From assembly GCA_039090855.1 (NCBI GenBank), contig CM077010.1, positions 50,982,905 to 51,046,904 of the forward strand: DNA of 64,000 nt, in the 5' to 3' direction. Positions 1-11,524 of this stretch are shown here, piece after piece; the first letter of the stretch is position 1; each line of letters opens with the position of its first letter. A program made the translations under genes and the position numbers. A model generated the notes under the pieces. The model saw only the letters and a program-made list of their open reading frames with translations. It had not been told where the DNA came from and searched no databases. This DNA is from Macrothele yani. Lineage: Eukaryota; Arthropoda; Arachnida; Araneae; Macrothelidae.

Positions 1-304
1 AGTATACCCGGGCGCTATCTAGGAGACGCGGATTCGATTCCCGCTCCAAGACGACGAAAGTTTCAAGTTTTCGGATATTATCTGACTTACCATCCTTGTC
101 ATATTTACAATACGGAACTGTCATCTTCAAAATTTGTATTGTATGGTGTAATCCCGTATTTCATTTATAAAACATTATGACCAGTGCGTTTTTACGCAAA
201 TCAAATCTACTGCAGGTAAGCGAGGACGCGTGTGAAGGTCATTAAACGGTATAAATAACACCTGATACTGAGCTCTGTTAATCAGTGTTTTTCTTGTTCT
301 TCAG

Positions 305-1120
305 ATGACAAAGGCCGAGGACTTAAGCGAATTTGACAACTACCATATTGCAATGGTCAGATGACTGGGTCAGAGCATTTCCGAGACGACAAGGCTTGTC
401 GTGTGCTTGCGGTCAGCAGTGCTTAGTACCTTCAAAAAGTGGTCCGAGGAGGGCAAACCACGAACCATCGGCAAGATGTGGTCCGATTACGGCTCATCGA
501 TAGTAGAGTAGAGCGAAAGCTATCCAGTGTGGTACGAGCCAACAGATGTGATACTATAGCACAACTTGCCGGCAATTTGAATGCTGCTGACGGGAGTAAT
601 GTATTACGACACGCAGTACACCGGACCTTGCTAAGAAATGTGGCTGAGTAGCCGCAGGCCGATCCGAGTTCCTACACTAACCTCGATTCCCCGTCAAAAG
701 TGCTTATAATAGGCTTACGAGCATTAACACTGTGCCTTGAATGATTGGAAGAAGGTCGTCTCTTCCGATTGATCTCGTTTCCTGTTGCACCATAGTAAAC
801 AGGTAAACCTGGTTTCCATTTCTCCAGGTATACTGGCACGTGTGCGTCGTTTATTTGGGGAAGGGTTGGCACCGTAAGAACAAATAAAGACGGTGGTGGA
901 AATGTAATGCTTTGGGCAATGTTCTGCTGGGAAATCCTGGGTCTTGACATTCATGTGCAAAAAACAATTATGTCTACCACCTTCCTAAACATCATTGCAG
1001 ACCAAGTACATCTTTTCATGGCAGCGGCATTCCTCTCCAGCAGTCCCTTTCTTTCAGCAGGAAAATGCACCCTCCTACACTGCCCCGATTGTTAGAGAAT
1101 GGTTCGCGGAACAAGGTAAG
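305..1120 (+). pseudogene. Tc1-type transposase remnant
   Basis: This is a decayed DDE transposase of the Tc1/mariner superfamily, which would catalyse cut-and-paste transposition at TA sites. Reading starts at the ATG at 305 with the N-terminal motif KAEDLSEFD, followed by an early stop. A frame at 439-651 carries the second helix-turn-helix region and a VHRTLL motif. Frames near 907-1110 carry LWAMFCWEILG and the second catalytic aspartate region in degenerate form (FQQENAPSYTA, where family members have QDNAPCHTA, so Asp has become Glu). Similarity stops near 1120, before the third catalytic residue. There are at least three frame breaks. No terminal inverted repeats were recognised. It is closest in motifs to the copies at 6.2 and 34.8 kb. 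Confidence 0.75.
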
Positions 1121-1494
1121 ACTTCCAGGGCCGCTATAATGATCCAGCGGCGAATATACCTTGAGGTATTGGAGCATCCTCCTGCATAGTCGATCCCTTA
1201 GACTGCCAGCTGTTTGATTCACTCAAAAACGTCTTTTAATGCCTCAATTTCTTGTAGCCTGTCCTTCAGCTAAAATATATATTTCTTCTCCTGTATGAAA
1301 TAAGAGGAATGCTGGACTTAGTCCGCTCCGAAACAAGGGGCGCAATGTTGGAAAACGGTGTTTTTGAAAATTCTAAATCGCTGTTTTACAAATACATTTT
1401 CAGATAATTATTGACATACCCTCTTATATCGTAGGCACAGAATGAAAGAACACAAAAATTAAAACACAACATAAATCACTTTGTTGTACTACAA

Positions 1495-2709
1495 CACTAT
1501 CTACCAACAAGTAATTGTACACCTCTGCAATCGACGATATATGCGGTCCTGATACACGTCACGGCCGCCGCCGTTAAATATCGTGTGGGAAACAACAACG
1601 CAACCAGTCGCATGCAAGATGCCACGCAATTCGGAGCTCGTTGATTTCGAGAAAGGTGTAATCGTCGGGAAACACAGAAATGGCCGATCCATATGTGACA
1701 TATCCAGCGAGTTGAAGTACCCAAACTCGACATTGGCCAACGTGATTGGCAAGTGGAAGATGAGAGGTGACTGTCGGAATGTGCCCCGACCCGGCAGACC
1801 CACAAAACTGGGAGTTAGAGACCGACGAGTGCTGGCCAGAGAAATTCGGAAGAACCGCACCAAATCGATGGGCCACATCCGCGAGGTGTTTCAACAAGCA
1901 TCCGGGGGTGTTCTTTTGATGAATACCATCCGTAAGGAAGCACATCTGCTCGGTTATCGTGGACGTGCTGCCGCCCACAAGCTTTTGATCACCAAGTCCA
2001 ATAGCGCTGGCTAACGTAGTGCAAAGAACGTCGACAATAGACCGTTGAACAGTGGAAACAGGTTCTCTGGAGCGACGAATCAAGGTTCACCCTCTACCGT
2101 TTGGATGGCAGGGTCTGGGTTTGGCGTCTGCCTGGAGAACACCTCCTGCCGGAATGTATTGTGCCAACTGTGAAGTTCGACGGCGGTGGAATTATGCTAT
2201 GGGGGTGTTTCTCTTGGTATGGCACGGGACATTTGGTCGCAAATCCTAGTAGACTCAACGCCGAGACCTACTGCACCATTTTGGATGACCATGCGCTTCC
2301 TACATTGTGGCAGTTTTACGGGGTGGACCCATGTTACTTTCAGGATGGCAATGCCACCTGTCATGTTGCGAGGTCCACCATGGCTTGGTATGGTGACAAT
2401 GGGGTTAATCGAATGGACTGGCCTGCGTAGAGCCCGGACCTTAACCCTATCGAGCACCTCTGGGACGAGTTGAAGCGTCGACTTAAGAGGTAACCCCACC
2501 GTCCGAAATCGGTGAAGGAACTTACTTATCTTCTCCAAGCCGAGTGGAAGAAAATACCGCTAGCCGTCGTACAACGCCTGGTTGACAGTATGCCCCGTAG
2601 GGTCGCAGCTGTAATCGCCGCTCGTGGAGGCTCTACCAACTATTGAAGGTGAATAAACTTCGGTTTCCTTTGCTATCACAGGTGTCCAATTACTTGTTGG
2701 TAGATAGTG
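1495..2709 (+). mobile_element. Tc1-type transposon with paired TIRs
   Basis: Inverted repeats of 29 bp with one mismatch bound the element. The left arm is 1495-1523 (CACTATCTACCAACAAGTAA...) and the right arm is 2681-2709. A TA follows the right end. The matching left TA has decayed to AA. The element holds one broken transposase frame in the same orientation and lies just upstream of the first acyltransferase exon. Confidence 0.85.
1619..2646 (+). pseudogene. Tc1 transposase, near full length, broken
   Basis: The ATG at 1619 begins MPRNSELVDFEKG, the usual start of the paired-like DNA-binding domain. A GRPTK linker follows (family GRPR), then a second helix-turn-helix. The frame stops at 2014 and resumes in another frame with [12 protein letters not shown] and the second catalytic aspartate ([11 protein letters not shown]). 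A TAG interrupts at about 2428-2430, just before SPDLNPIEHLWDEL, which carries the catalytic glutamate. There is a further stop near 2490. The C-terminal end MPRRVAAVIAARGG..Y and its TGA are intact. Length would be about 340 residues, normal for Tc1. It cannot make active protein as it stands. Confidence 0.85.
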
Positions 2710-2932
2710 TATCATTCCTAGCGAGCAAATGAAAATGTGTGTTCGTACAGGCTAAAAATTTCAAAATCGTATCAGTAATATGCCAAGTTGTTACAATTCT
2801 TTACAAACTTGATTCGTAATTTTTGATTCAGATTTTATGAGATATGAATTTTATTTCCATTACATTATGAAATTTATGTATATGAATTTTTTTTTTTTTT
2901 TGGCTTTTAAACAAATGTGCTTTTTTTTATAG

Positions 2933-3113
2933 GCATGAATTGAAACCCGACATCGTTAGAGTTGATGGAAAAATACAAAATTTATGTATGAAAACATACG
3001 AAAATTTTTTTACTGCCTACAGAAGGCCGAAAGAGGGAAAAGATGAGCTCATCATGGACACTCAACAAGTTACAGATAATTTCATTCATATCATAGTAGC
3101 CTGCAGAAACCAG
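2933..3113 (+). CDS. ChAT: Choline/carnitine acyltransferase (ChAT-like), internal exon 1 of 3 in window
   Basis: This is an internal exon of a cytosolic acyl-CoA-dependent acyltransferase; choline acetyltransferase makes acetylcholine from acetyl-CoA and choline. The acceptor is a polypyrimidine tract ending TTTTTTTTATAG at 2932, and the donor is CAG|GTATGAG at 3114. The first base completes a codon begun upstream; 60 codons follow, ending in phase 0. Recognisable blocks are LCMKTYENFFTAYRRP (family LCMKQYY..F.SYR) and HIIVACRNQ (ChAT HVIVACCNQ). The next exon continues directly with FYAVYLP. ChAT fits better than carnitine acetyltransferase at both blocks, but this rests on memory of the families. 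There is no ATG and the exon is short, so a simple open-frame scan misses it. Preceding exons lie before the window. Confidence 0.85.
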
Positions 3114-3165
3114 GTATGAGTAAAATTTGGAAGTAATGGTTTCTGTTTTTTTATTTTACACTGAA

Positions 3166-4442
3166 GAGCAATTGAATTAGATATACCTGTCTAATAACGT
3201 GTAGCACCACCTTTCGCCCAGATGACGGCGGCGATTCGTCTCGGCATGGACTCGACAAGACACCGGAAGCGTTCGGAAGCCATACGGATCCACGATCCCC
3301 TGAACAAGCTCCCACAGTTCACGAAGATTTGATGGAGGGGTCAGAGCCTCGAACATCTCTCTCGATGGCATCTCAGATGTGCTCGATGGGATTGAGGTCA
3401 GGTGACCTAGCTGGCCAAGGAAGCGAGGTCACGTCGGTGGAGTGTTCATTTAACCATTCGGATACAATTCGGGAGCGATGGCACGGTGTATTGTCTTCTT
3501 GCAGGATGAGATCCCCAGTGGGATGTTGAAGACGCACAAGCGGGAACAAATGGTCGTCCAGGATATCCCGGTAGCGTTGACCTGTGAGGGACGATGTTAC
3601 ACGTACCAGGGGTCCCATTTCAGTCCACGAAAACAGTCCCTAGACGATAATGCCACTCCCACCAGCTTGAAGAGTACACTGCTGACAAGAATAATCTATC
3701 GCTTCATGTGGTTTGCGCCGTACTCGTATCCTGCCATCCGCATGTACCAACGTGAATCTCTACTCATCAGTCCAAGCAACATTTTTCCACATGTCTAGGG
3801 TCCAGCAGCGATGTTCCCGCGCCCATGCTAATCTTTGCACCCAGTGATGAGCGGTCAGCAGCGGTACCCTCGTGGGATGATGACTTCTGTACAACATAGC
3901 GAGGAGATGGTTCTGGATGGTGTGGCTGCTTACACGTTTTTGTGCACCAGCGTTAAATTGCCGAGTGATTTCTTGCACTGTGGCCCATCTATCCGCTGTT
4001 ACAATGCGAGCTAGCCGACGATGACTCCGCTCATCCACACGCTGTTGTCAACGGCAGTTGGCCCTTGCAGGGATGGTTTTACCGGATTCGATGTACTCAC
4101 AGTGCACCCGTGACGCAGTGGCTCGTGAGAATCCCAGGGCCTGCACGGCTTCCGAGATGTAGTGACCCATTCTTTGGGCTCCGACAATTTGCCCACGATC
4201 AAATGCGTTTAGATCCTTCGTCTTACCCATACTGCGTCTGACTCTTACTGATTCCCGTCGCATCACTCCTTATATTGTCGGATCGCTGCATACGTCATGT
4301 CGTTTCCGTTTACAGGGAGGCCCACAGCGCCACATTTGCATAACGCCACCCTTTAACGATCATAACGCCCAAAACGCCCGTACATACAAACGACCATAGC
4401 CGCCCGAAACACCTGTCTAGAGTGAATTAGATTTCCTACTCT
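3166..4442 (-). mobile_element. Tc1-type transposon, reverse orientation
   Basis: A broken Tc1 transposase fills most of this interval on the minus strand. The sequence immediately outside the coding ends (AAGAGCAATTGAATTAGAT at the left, TGAATTAGATTTCCTACTCTT at the right) looks like decayed terminal repeats, so the ends are approximate to a few tens of bases. The element sits in the first acyltransferase intron, opposite to the gene, 53 bp downstream of the exon donor. Confidence 0.7.
3180..4230 (-). pseudogene. Tc1 transposase, frameshifted
   Basis: Minus-strand blocks occur in order. MGKTKDLNAFDRGQIVG (start near 4230) is the N-terminal helix-turn-helix. RRLARIVTADRWATVQEITRQFN and the catalytic-core approach WKNVAWTDE (first Asp) are at 3760-4038. 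LILQEDNTPCH, with the second Asp, and SPDLNPIEH, with the catalytic Glu, are at 3373-3618. The C-terminal end MPRRIAAVIWAKGG is readable only in a shifted frame near 3180-3250. At least three frameshifts separate the blocks. All three catalytic residues are still encoded, but not in one frame. Confidence 0.8.
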
Positions 4443-4482
4443 TATCTGTTGTTTAAATTTGCATGACACATGAAGGATCACC

Positions 4483-4883
4483 ATGAGCCACCGTCAGTCA
4501 CTTCTGTTGTTACTAAACAAAGAAGTGAAACAACAAGCACTTTCGGGCCTTACGGTATATAGAATGATGCAAGATTTTAGGGTAATGGCCGTTAAAGGGT
4601 TAATAAGAAGAACGGGATTTCTTAACGTTTCTTACCATGACTCTTCTGTCACGTTCCGTCAGTTTGTTCGGCCTTCCTGGACGTTTTTTTTTCTTTTTTT
4701 TTTTTTTTTTTTTTTTGCTCTTGTTGCAGTTACACCTTTGTGCTTCCATCTCTTCACGAAATCACTTACAATCGATTTCGGTACACTCAGTTTAACTGCA
4801 AGGCACCGTATGAAAAAGTTACTCAAATGACGTCCTATTACCAGTCCACGCAGGAACTCGGAAAGTTCGCATCCACGCTGCAT
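4483..4883 (-). pseudogene. Tc1 transposase N-terminal fragment
   Basis: The minus frame starting at the ATG at 4883 reads MQRGCELSEFLRGLVIGRHL and VPKSIVSDFVKRWKHKGVTATRA, a typical Tc1 first DNA-binding helix-turn-helix. A long A run (T run at about 4683-4716 on the plus strand) replaces the GRP linker and breaks the frame. Weak similarity may continue to about 4483. No catalytic region is present. Confidence 0.65.
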
Positions 4884-6003
4884 ATCTGCTTCAAAGTTAC
4901 AGATAATCCACCTCTACCACTTCGTAGCGCAAGAAAATTTCTTTTTCTTCAATTCCGCATTCTACTCATATCTAGATTACAATTCAAACTTACAATGGTA
5001 CGTAAAACTGCTCAACTTTCGAATTTTCATTCTACGTGGAAGACTTCTAGTGGTTGGATGTCTGTTCACCTCAATAGTATCCGTCTTAGAAACTAGAACT
5101 TCGTACCTTCAGTACTTTTCATCATTACGTAATGCTTCATTTAATATGTTTGTTCTGAATCAAATATGAATTCTAAAGCAACCGTTTTCAAAACATTTCT
5201 TTCATTATTTCATCAAGTATCACATTATGTTCTTTTATATCAACTGACTTATTTTTGCGACGTTTGTACTCAGCACTTATGTTTTAATATTTGGTTTCTT
5301 TTATTTAACTTAGCTTATTCACGTATATTATTGCTACTGTACAATGGAAATAAGTTATTGCTTGTAAAAATCTCAGAACTGCCAGATTCTCATCACAACA
5401 GTCGTGCAATGAAATTTTCCTGTGCTCTATTGCTATCTCTGCAGGTGTGTATGGATGACTTTTCAGAGCTTGATGGTTTCTTCTTTTTGTTTAAGTGGCT
5501 TGAGTGCTTTACCTACTTTCGCGCTCCTGACACGTGTTAAAAAAACCATTCCTTCATAGATGCGCAAAATGTTTATCTTTATTTTAAGTGGCAGATTAAT
5601 GTTTTAATGGACTTTTATTCTTGAGCTCATATAAATCAAGATTTTATCTTTTCATGTCTTCATGTACTACCATTTATTAAATCTTTTAAGCTGCCAATGC
5701 CCTATATATATATTAGCTAATAAATATACATAGGGCATTGGCAGCTTATTAACATAATAAACTATTATGACTTCAAATTTACTGACAACCCGATAGAATA
5801 TCTCAGCTTTATATAAGTACTTTCCCACTCACAGAGCACCTTCCTGTGCAACCTTTCTTTTCACTTATGTAAATATTTGGTAGTGTCCGAATACTTTTGA
5901 TAATGTAGTGTATGTTTCTTACATCACGTTAATCAGCGTGTGGCATTTGTTAAAGTGATTAGCGGCAGGGGAACACTTTTCGCCCGTAGTAACTTACACC
6001 TAC
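4884..6003. other. Intron stretch with hairpin and a Tc1-like end
   Basis: No gene is recognised. The segment is AT-rich. It contains a perfect hairpin at 5687-5748 (separate entry). At 5882-5912 the sequence AGTGTCCGAATACTTTTGAT followed by AATGTAGTGTA resembles a Tc1 terminal repeat next to a TA, but no partner end was found. An open frame at 5166-5540 has low-complexity, hydrophobic content and no recognisable domain. Confidence 0.4.
5687..5748. repeat. Perfect inverted repeat (hairpin), 19-bp arms
   Basis: Arm TAAGCTGCCAATGCCCTAT (5687-5705) is repeated exactly in reverse complement at 5730-5748, with a 24-nt AT-rich loop. Confidence 0.9.
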
Positions 6004-6184
6004 TGTAACGTACCAGGAGATGTGACGTACCTGCCAGAAGGACGCACACGACATAAAGGCAGATAGGAATCAGAATAAAACGTCCGCGTAGCTCAATTGG
6101 TAGAGTGACTTATTCCGGAATGAGGGGATTCGGGTTCGAATCCCGGCGTAGACCAAAAATGACGGAGGAATTTACTTCGTTATA
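6004..6184 (+). mobile_element. tRNA-derived SINE, family 1, single unit
   Basis: A head (TGTAACGTACCAGGAGATGT...) leads into a tRNA-like part at about 6085-6154. This part has an A box (TAGCTCAATTGG) and a B box (GGTTCGAATCC), the internal RNA polymerase III promoter elements. The unit ends with TTTACTTCGTTATA. It matches the second half of the dimeric copies at 14.7, 39.3 and 54.4 kb. Confidence 0.8.
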
Positions 6185-6197
6185 CTACGTAATAAAT

Positions 6198-7333
6198 AAG
6201 CTACAAATATGATGACCACCTACCCAATAAATAAGCTCTAGTACTCCCTTTAGCCCGCAAAATAGCGCCTACTCGGCAAGGCATCGATTCAATGAGGTAG
6301 CGATAGACATCCTGGGGTATCTGGTACCATACTGTCACCACCAGATCCTCCAGTCCCTGTACATTTCGGGGTGGTGGTGATTTAGCGCGAGCCCTCTTTT
6401 CCGAGTCGAATCACAAATGTTCGATTGGGTTCATGTCCAGTGAATTTGGAGGCCAGGGCATTAACAGAAAGAAACCAGAATGCCCCTCGAACCACTCCTT
6501 GACGATACTAGCAGTGTGGCATGGCGTATTATCCAGTTGGTAATGGCCATCACCAGCAGGGAACACATTTGCCATGAATGGGTGAACTTGCCCCGCAACG
6601 ATGTTTAGGTACCTGACAGCTTTCAGGGCTTATTGGGATAATGGGGGTCTGAAGTGTCCCGAGAAAACATCGCCCAGAGCATAACGTCGTCGCCTCCCTC
6701 TACCTGATGCACCAGGAATATTGATTCGTCAGGCCAGGCCACTTTCTTCCAAACATCCACTGACCAATCTTGATGATCTTGGGCCCATTTCATGCGTTGT
6801 TAGCGATGACGCGCAGTGAGCATAAAGATCCGGCTGGGTCTTCAGCTGCGCAGCCCCATGCGCAGAAGGCTGCGATGAACTGTGACACATTTCCCTGATT
6901 ACCACTGTTGTAGCTGTGGCTGGTTTGTTGTACTATGACCCTGCGGTCGCTGTGAACAATGCGCAAAAGTCTCCGCTCTCCTCTGGCATCAATGAGCTGC
7001 GGACAACACACGGCTAGACGACGGTTCGTCGTTTGGCCATCTATGCACCAATTTGCATACGTATTCACTACAGCGATATGTGAACAACCCACAAGCCGCG
7101 CAGTTCCTGAGATCGTAGTTCCAAGGCGCCATTCCATCACAATTTTTCCTTTATCAAAATCCAATAAATCGGCAGCTTTTCCCATTCTGACTCCGAACAC
7201 TCTACTAGCCGAAACCCGGTCCTCAAGTTGCATGCATACTGCTCTGGGAATTCACCTGAGCCACCGTTCGGTCTCCAGGCGCGCTCAATTCTCTAGGATG
7301 GTGGTGGTCACAATGGAATGGCTCATAGGATTA
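6198..7333 (-). mobile_element. Tc1-type transposon, reverse orientation
   Basis: The right end (GGTGGTCACAATGGAATGGCTCAT, about 7310-7333) and the left end (ATATGATGACCACC, about 6205) form decayed inverted repeats. They match the ends of the related plus-strand copy at 34.77-35.95 kb. The element follows a SINE directly at its left side. Confidence 0.75.
6240..7185 (-). pseudogene. Tc1 transposase, multiply broken
   Basis: The ATG at 7185 begins MGKAADLLDFDKGKIVM, followed by TISGTARLVGCSHIAVV and QLIDARGERRLLRIVHSDRR, the two DNA-binding helices. From about 6800 leftward the catalytic part is readable only across several frames: a WARNHQDW / VWKKVAWPDES block with the first Asp, a MLWAMFSRDT block, and a degenerate LDMNPIEH region. 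Many frameshifts are present. It is the same subfamily as the 34.9 kb copy, with which it shares the CIDGQTTNRR motif. Confidence 0.75.
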
Positions 7334-8542
7334 TGTCGTGAAGCAGTCCCAGTTGTCATACATAGAGCTTCCGTGATTTGAACCAATGGTGATTTGCGTT
7401 CTGGGTGGGCAGACAGTCTTTTGTAAAGCTCTCCTGTCAGTTTCGGAGGTTTATGGAATCCTGGCAGATTGAGACCCAGTCAGCTTTCATTTGCATATCA
7501 GATCGCCAACCGTTAACTTAGGAATATTGAATGACGTTGAAATGTCAACTGCGGAGCAATTGTTTATCTGACATCCTTATCAACTCTCGCTGGAAATCAG
7601 TTAACTCTGTCCATCGAGGCATCTTGCTTTCACAGTCGTGCTATTGTATCGTTACAGCCCTACAAATACATTTACAGGTGAGCCTGTGGCGTGGTGCTTG
7701 TACAGGAGCTATTTCACTATCAATAGAGTGACGTCCAAATATTAATGGTAGGGCACTGTAGATAAAAAGTTAATGCCGAGATATCCACGTAGACGGGTAG
7801 CTATAGTAGCTATATGCTGAAAGAACCAGTAGTTGCGTTTGAGAGAATACGCATGAGAATAGGAAATAAAGTACGTATATTTAACTCACCCGAAACTGCA
7901 AGCGAATGACAAATTACTCGTGCTTTATGTTAGAAGTGCGTACGTCGCAACATTTTAGGTGGATGTTTGAAGGTTGCATTGAAATGTAAATGCCCACCCG
8001 CAGCCAGCCAATTTCCCAAACCAACTGTATTGATTTGCTTTCGAAGGATACAAAGTTTGCGCAATCTATTACTAGCAGGCACGATCCCCAAAACGAAGCT
8101 GCGTTGTTCAAAACTCAAACCACGTTTCCTCCCCCCCCCAACACGACGGAGCCTTACTTGCTAGAACTTGGCGTCTTTCTTCTCCCCTGTTTTGCAAGGT
8201 TCTGTTTTCTTATCGATTACATCCTCTTCCTATTTTCGGTGGTCATGAATTTTTTATCCGTTTCCGCCGTGAGAAGCTCGTTTGCAACCACAGCTGAGAG
8301 CAGAACGAAATACGGCGTACCTGGCATGTCGTTTCTTTAAACAGATAACTCTCGCTGTGATTTTCTTTTATTATGCTTCTCATTTGGCGTAATGCGATAA
8401 AACTTTATTATTTCTTTTATCCTGTAGGGAGATTTGAGTCACAACGAAATAAGTTGTTCAGTGAAAGTCCATTTAGAGCTGCATGAATTTCTTGCTTTCT
8501 CTCTCTTCGTTTTCTCTTTCATTTAATTTTTTTTTTTGTTCA
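7334..8542. other. Intron, nothing recognised
   Basis: I see no coding exon, RNA gene or terminal repeat here. Short chance frames exist on both strands without recognisable motifs. A C run lies near 8132-8140. Confidence 0.5.
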
Positions 8543-8879
8543 TCTATCGATAAGAATAAAATGCACGACTCATGTTACTGCCCAAGAATTCTGAAGAGAA
8601 AGTAAGAGGGAACAAAAAACTCTAATTTAGTGTCCCAAAATTACACTCAGCTTAACAAGCAAGATACACTTTGCATGAAAAAAGTACCAAGGCCGTAGTT
8701 ACAGGGAGGAAAGTTGCCCCTCCCAGAGCCTAACTAGGACGAGGCTCACGCAGCTCAAGAGATGGCGCAGAAATTACTGTTTGGAATGCGATTAAAATTG
8801 GAACTGAAACTTTTACACAAGTTTTTGGCAGAATTAAAATTAGAATTTCCTCCTCAAAATGTTCAGGAGTTGTTAGTTG

Positions 8880-9000
8880 CTCACATTCAGTAATGAAGGC
8901 GGGGTTGAATAGTCCGTCCAACTGAAGAAGAATCGTGGCCCCCTTCTACAACACTGGGGCCCCCAGTACTTCTTTAGTTGGATGGACTATGTGTGAGTTG
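8880..9000. repeat. Imperfect foldback
   Basis: TAGTCCGTCCAACTGAAGAAG (8910-8930) pairs with CTTCTTTAGTTGGATGGACT (8969-8988) with few mismatches, around a GC-rich 38-nt loop. Confidence 0.6.
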
Positions 9001-9210
9001 CAAGATAAGGATGTTGTTCACATTTCTGAAGATTTTCTGGAGGCTACATTCGGTCCGTTTGATGCGGTGCTGAGGGTCCGAACTCCGAAGCAGTTGCGAA
9101 AAGCTGTAAAAACAGTCATACTTTGGCTGTGCATTTTTTGCGCTAAGTTTCGTTAGAGTCTTTGTGGTACTGTTATATTTTTGAAATAGTATCTGCTTTT
9201 TGCTGTCTTT

Positions 9211-9437
9211 AATTTTTTTTTTTTTTTTGATTGGAGGTTTAACGACCACCGTGAGCAACTCAATGGGCTATAAGCAGTCGCCCGTCCCTAATTTAGGGTC
9301 ACTAGTTCCAGGGAAGGGAGAGAGCCAGTGCCGTAAGACAAACACAACATCCATGCCTCACCGGGATTCGAACCCGGATCCCGTTCGGACGAATGATCAG
9401 AGTCCATCGCTTAGACCTCTGCCCCACCGGGGCGGCC
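9211..9437 (-). mobile_element. tRNA-derived SINE, family 2
   Basis: On the minus strand a tRNA-like head (GGCCGCCCCGGTGGGGCAGA, B box GGTTCGAATCC) is followed by a conserved body and a 3' A tail, seen as a T run at 9211-9228. A short target duplication CTTTAATTT flanks both sides. The long variable-arm-like segment suggests a leucine- or serine-type tRNA ancestor. Confidence 0.85.
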
Positions 9438-9493
9438 TTTAATTTAGAGCTATTTATCTTGAAAATTCTTCTATGTAGCTTGTGCTCGCTTAG

Positions 9494-9719
9494 ATTTTTT
9501 TCTTTTTTTTTGGTTGGAGGTTTAAAGACCACCATCAGCAACTTAATGGGCTATAAGTAGTCGCCCGTCCCTAATTTAGGGCCACTGGTTCCAGGGAAGG
9601 GAAAGAGCCAGCGCGGTAAGACAAACACAACATCCATGCCTCACCGGGATTCGAACCCAGACCCATCTCGGACGAATGATCAACAGCCATCGCTTAGACC
9701 ACTACGCCACCGAGGCTGT
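9494..9719 (-). mobile_element. tRNA-derived SINE, family 2
   Basis: This is a second copy of the same family in the same orientation, 56 bp from the first. It has its own A tail (T run at 9494-9511) and its own likely target duplication CTTAGATTTT, so it is an independent insertion. Confidence 0.85.
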
Positions 9720-9755
9720 GCCTTAGATTTTCAATTCTGTTTTTTTCTTCATTTG

Positions 9756-9756
<1 letters not shown>

Positions 9757-9804
<48 letters not shown>

Positions 9805-9916
9805 AGAAAAAGAGAGAGAGAGAGAGAGAGAGTGAAAAAGAACGATACGTAGGGTGAAAGAGAGAGCGAGAGTAAAAGAGAAAGATAGATAGACAGATAG
9901 AGAGAGAAAGAGAGGG
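9757..9916. repeat. (GT)n-(GA)n low-complexity tract
   Basis: A short GT run passes into GA-rich sequence interrupted by A-rich spacers. Confidence 0.95.
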
Positions 9917-9981
9917 GCAGATTGGGGCGCAATATTTTGCAGTTTTCCCCGGGCGCAGAAATGCCTGCTTACGCCCCTGAC

Positions 9982-10026
9982 CCTCCCAGAATGATCATTC
10001 ATGTACTGAATGATCATTCTGGGAGG
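9982..10026. repeat. Perfect inverted repeat (hairpin), 20-bp arms
   Basis: CCTCCCAGAATGATCATTCA (9982-10001) is repeated exactly in reverse complement at 10007-10026 around the 5-nt loop TGTAC. Confidence 0.95.
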
Positions 10027-10705
10027 AACAACCGCCGTAAATTCATGCTCTGCAGGATGTTAAAATAGAAATTGTAACTAAAAAAGACAATTACACCCTT
10101 CAGTATTTTCTTTTTAAAGACTTTGGTTAATCTCATGCAGTACTATGCAGTTAACTAGGGTACAGAGTAACATACAGTATGAGGTGTGAACAACTCATAT
10201 CCATGAAGGGAATTTCGCAAACCAGTGATTGGAGGCATAGAAAACAATATGCTGATATGTCTGACCTCCATGACCTTTCCGAACATGTCGTTGGGATGAA
10301 GAGCTAATTAATCATCTGTGCTCTGTCGCAGACAGTTCTCTGAGCGTTTGACTTTGAAAGGAATTTTTGCAAACCCTACCCCTAAAGCTTCTTTCTATTG
10401 TTACGTTCACTATTAGATACTCATTCGTTCTGGCCTGGCTTGTTTTTCGTTCTGCATTTCCGCGGAGTGTTGTGCTGTCGGTGTTCACATAACATTTACG
10501 CTTTACTTGGTATTTACCACCTGTGGTTCTTGGATACTTACGGTTTTTGCAGTTTTAATAAAATTACGTCATAAATCTGAAGTACGCCATAAATCCTATA
10601 ACCTCGGTGTGTGAGAAAGTAAAAACCAGGTATTATTTGAGTGGAACTCGAAAGGGGCGCAACTTCAAGTCTCGCTCTCCCAGGTAAAAAAAGCTTGCTA
10701 CGGTC
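10027..10705. other. Intron, nothing recognised
   Basis: No recognisable coding, RNA or terminal-repeat signal on either strand. Confidence 0.5.
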
Positions 10706-11524
10706 CTGAAAAGAACCCCTGTATTTATTCCGCCATATTACCAATCCCAAGCAGCAGGATTACTGTGGAAAATGAAAACATCTTGGTCAAGAAATATCTC
10801 ATGCATTTTCTTTTAGTTTTAAGAGCAGAGCTATAAAACAAATATAACACTAACTGGTAAGAACATTCTAACTGTAAAATCTTCCTTTTCTCTTTTCCTT
10901 TCTTCTTTTCTCGTATATCGATAAAAACAAAATGTGCGCCTCGTGTGACTGAAGACATCAATCAGCTACCCCAACCTTATGATTTCTGAAATAAAAAAAA
11001 AAAAAAAAAAAGAAAGAAACAGATTCAAAATCGGTGTTCCAAAGTCAACTGAACTTGACCAACGAAACATTCTTATATGACAAAAGGACTTCTGTATTTA
11101 TTCCATTTTATTACGGATCCCTCGCATGAATGGATAACCAAAAAATTTTTGTCACGGAAGATCTCACGCAAAAAATATTTTCAAGTTTTAAGAGCAGAGA
11201 TATCGTAAAACAAAGCCAACGCCAACTGGTAAGGAAATTCTACAAGTGCGAAATTAAAACATGTTTGGTCTGGGTCAAGCTCAGTGGCGACGCCAGAAGC
11301 CCAAAACTGTGAGGGGGGTGGTATTAGGGGATAAGCATTATACGGCGAAAGGGAAAAACTTTTAAGTGCTGGGAAGAAATTTTGGCAAACATTTACGTTC
11401 ATGTAGATTTAACCCGAAGCTAATGATGATGTTTGCACCCGGTAAAAGAAAGTTTTCAAGTCCATACAGTATACAGTATTGGGTTATCCAGATAGTTTTC
11501 AGGTCCATGCAGTATACATTATTG

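Larger units (their letters stand above)
8543..11260. repeat. Diverged copies of an unclassified repeat of about 380 bp
   Basis: A segment around ATCGATAA..AAAATG(T)GC..CTC(G/A)TG occurs at about 8545-8690 and 10912-11090. A second segment (CTGTATTTATTCC ... TTTTAAGAGCAGAG...) occurs at about 10706-10880 and 11088-11260, so 10.7-11.26 kb looks like a tandem dimer with a period near 380 bp. Copies are well diverged. The interval also holds SINEs and low-complexity DNA, listed separately. No protein is encoded. Confidence 0.5.

Noticed and set aside
130..236. A possible exon ending CTGCAG|GTAAGC
   Set aside because: No reading frame matched the acyltransferase upstream sequence and no convincing acceptor was found.
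1574..2083. 169-codon minus-strand frame
   Set aside because: Antisense shadow of the Tc1 transposase.
5166..5540. 124-codon open frame
   Set aside because: Low-complexity hydrophobic content in AT-rich intron; no recognisable domain.
9694..10017. Serine/leucine-rich frame on the minus strand
   Set aside because: It is a translation of the GA/GT simple repeat.
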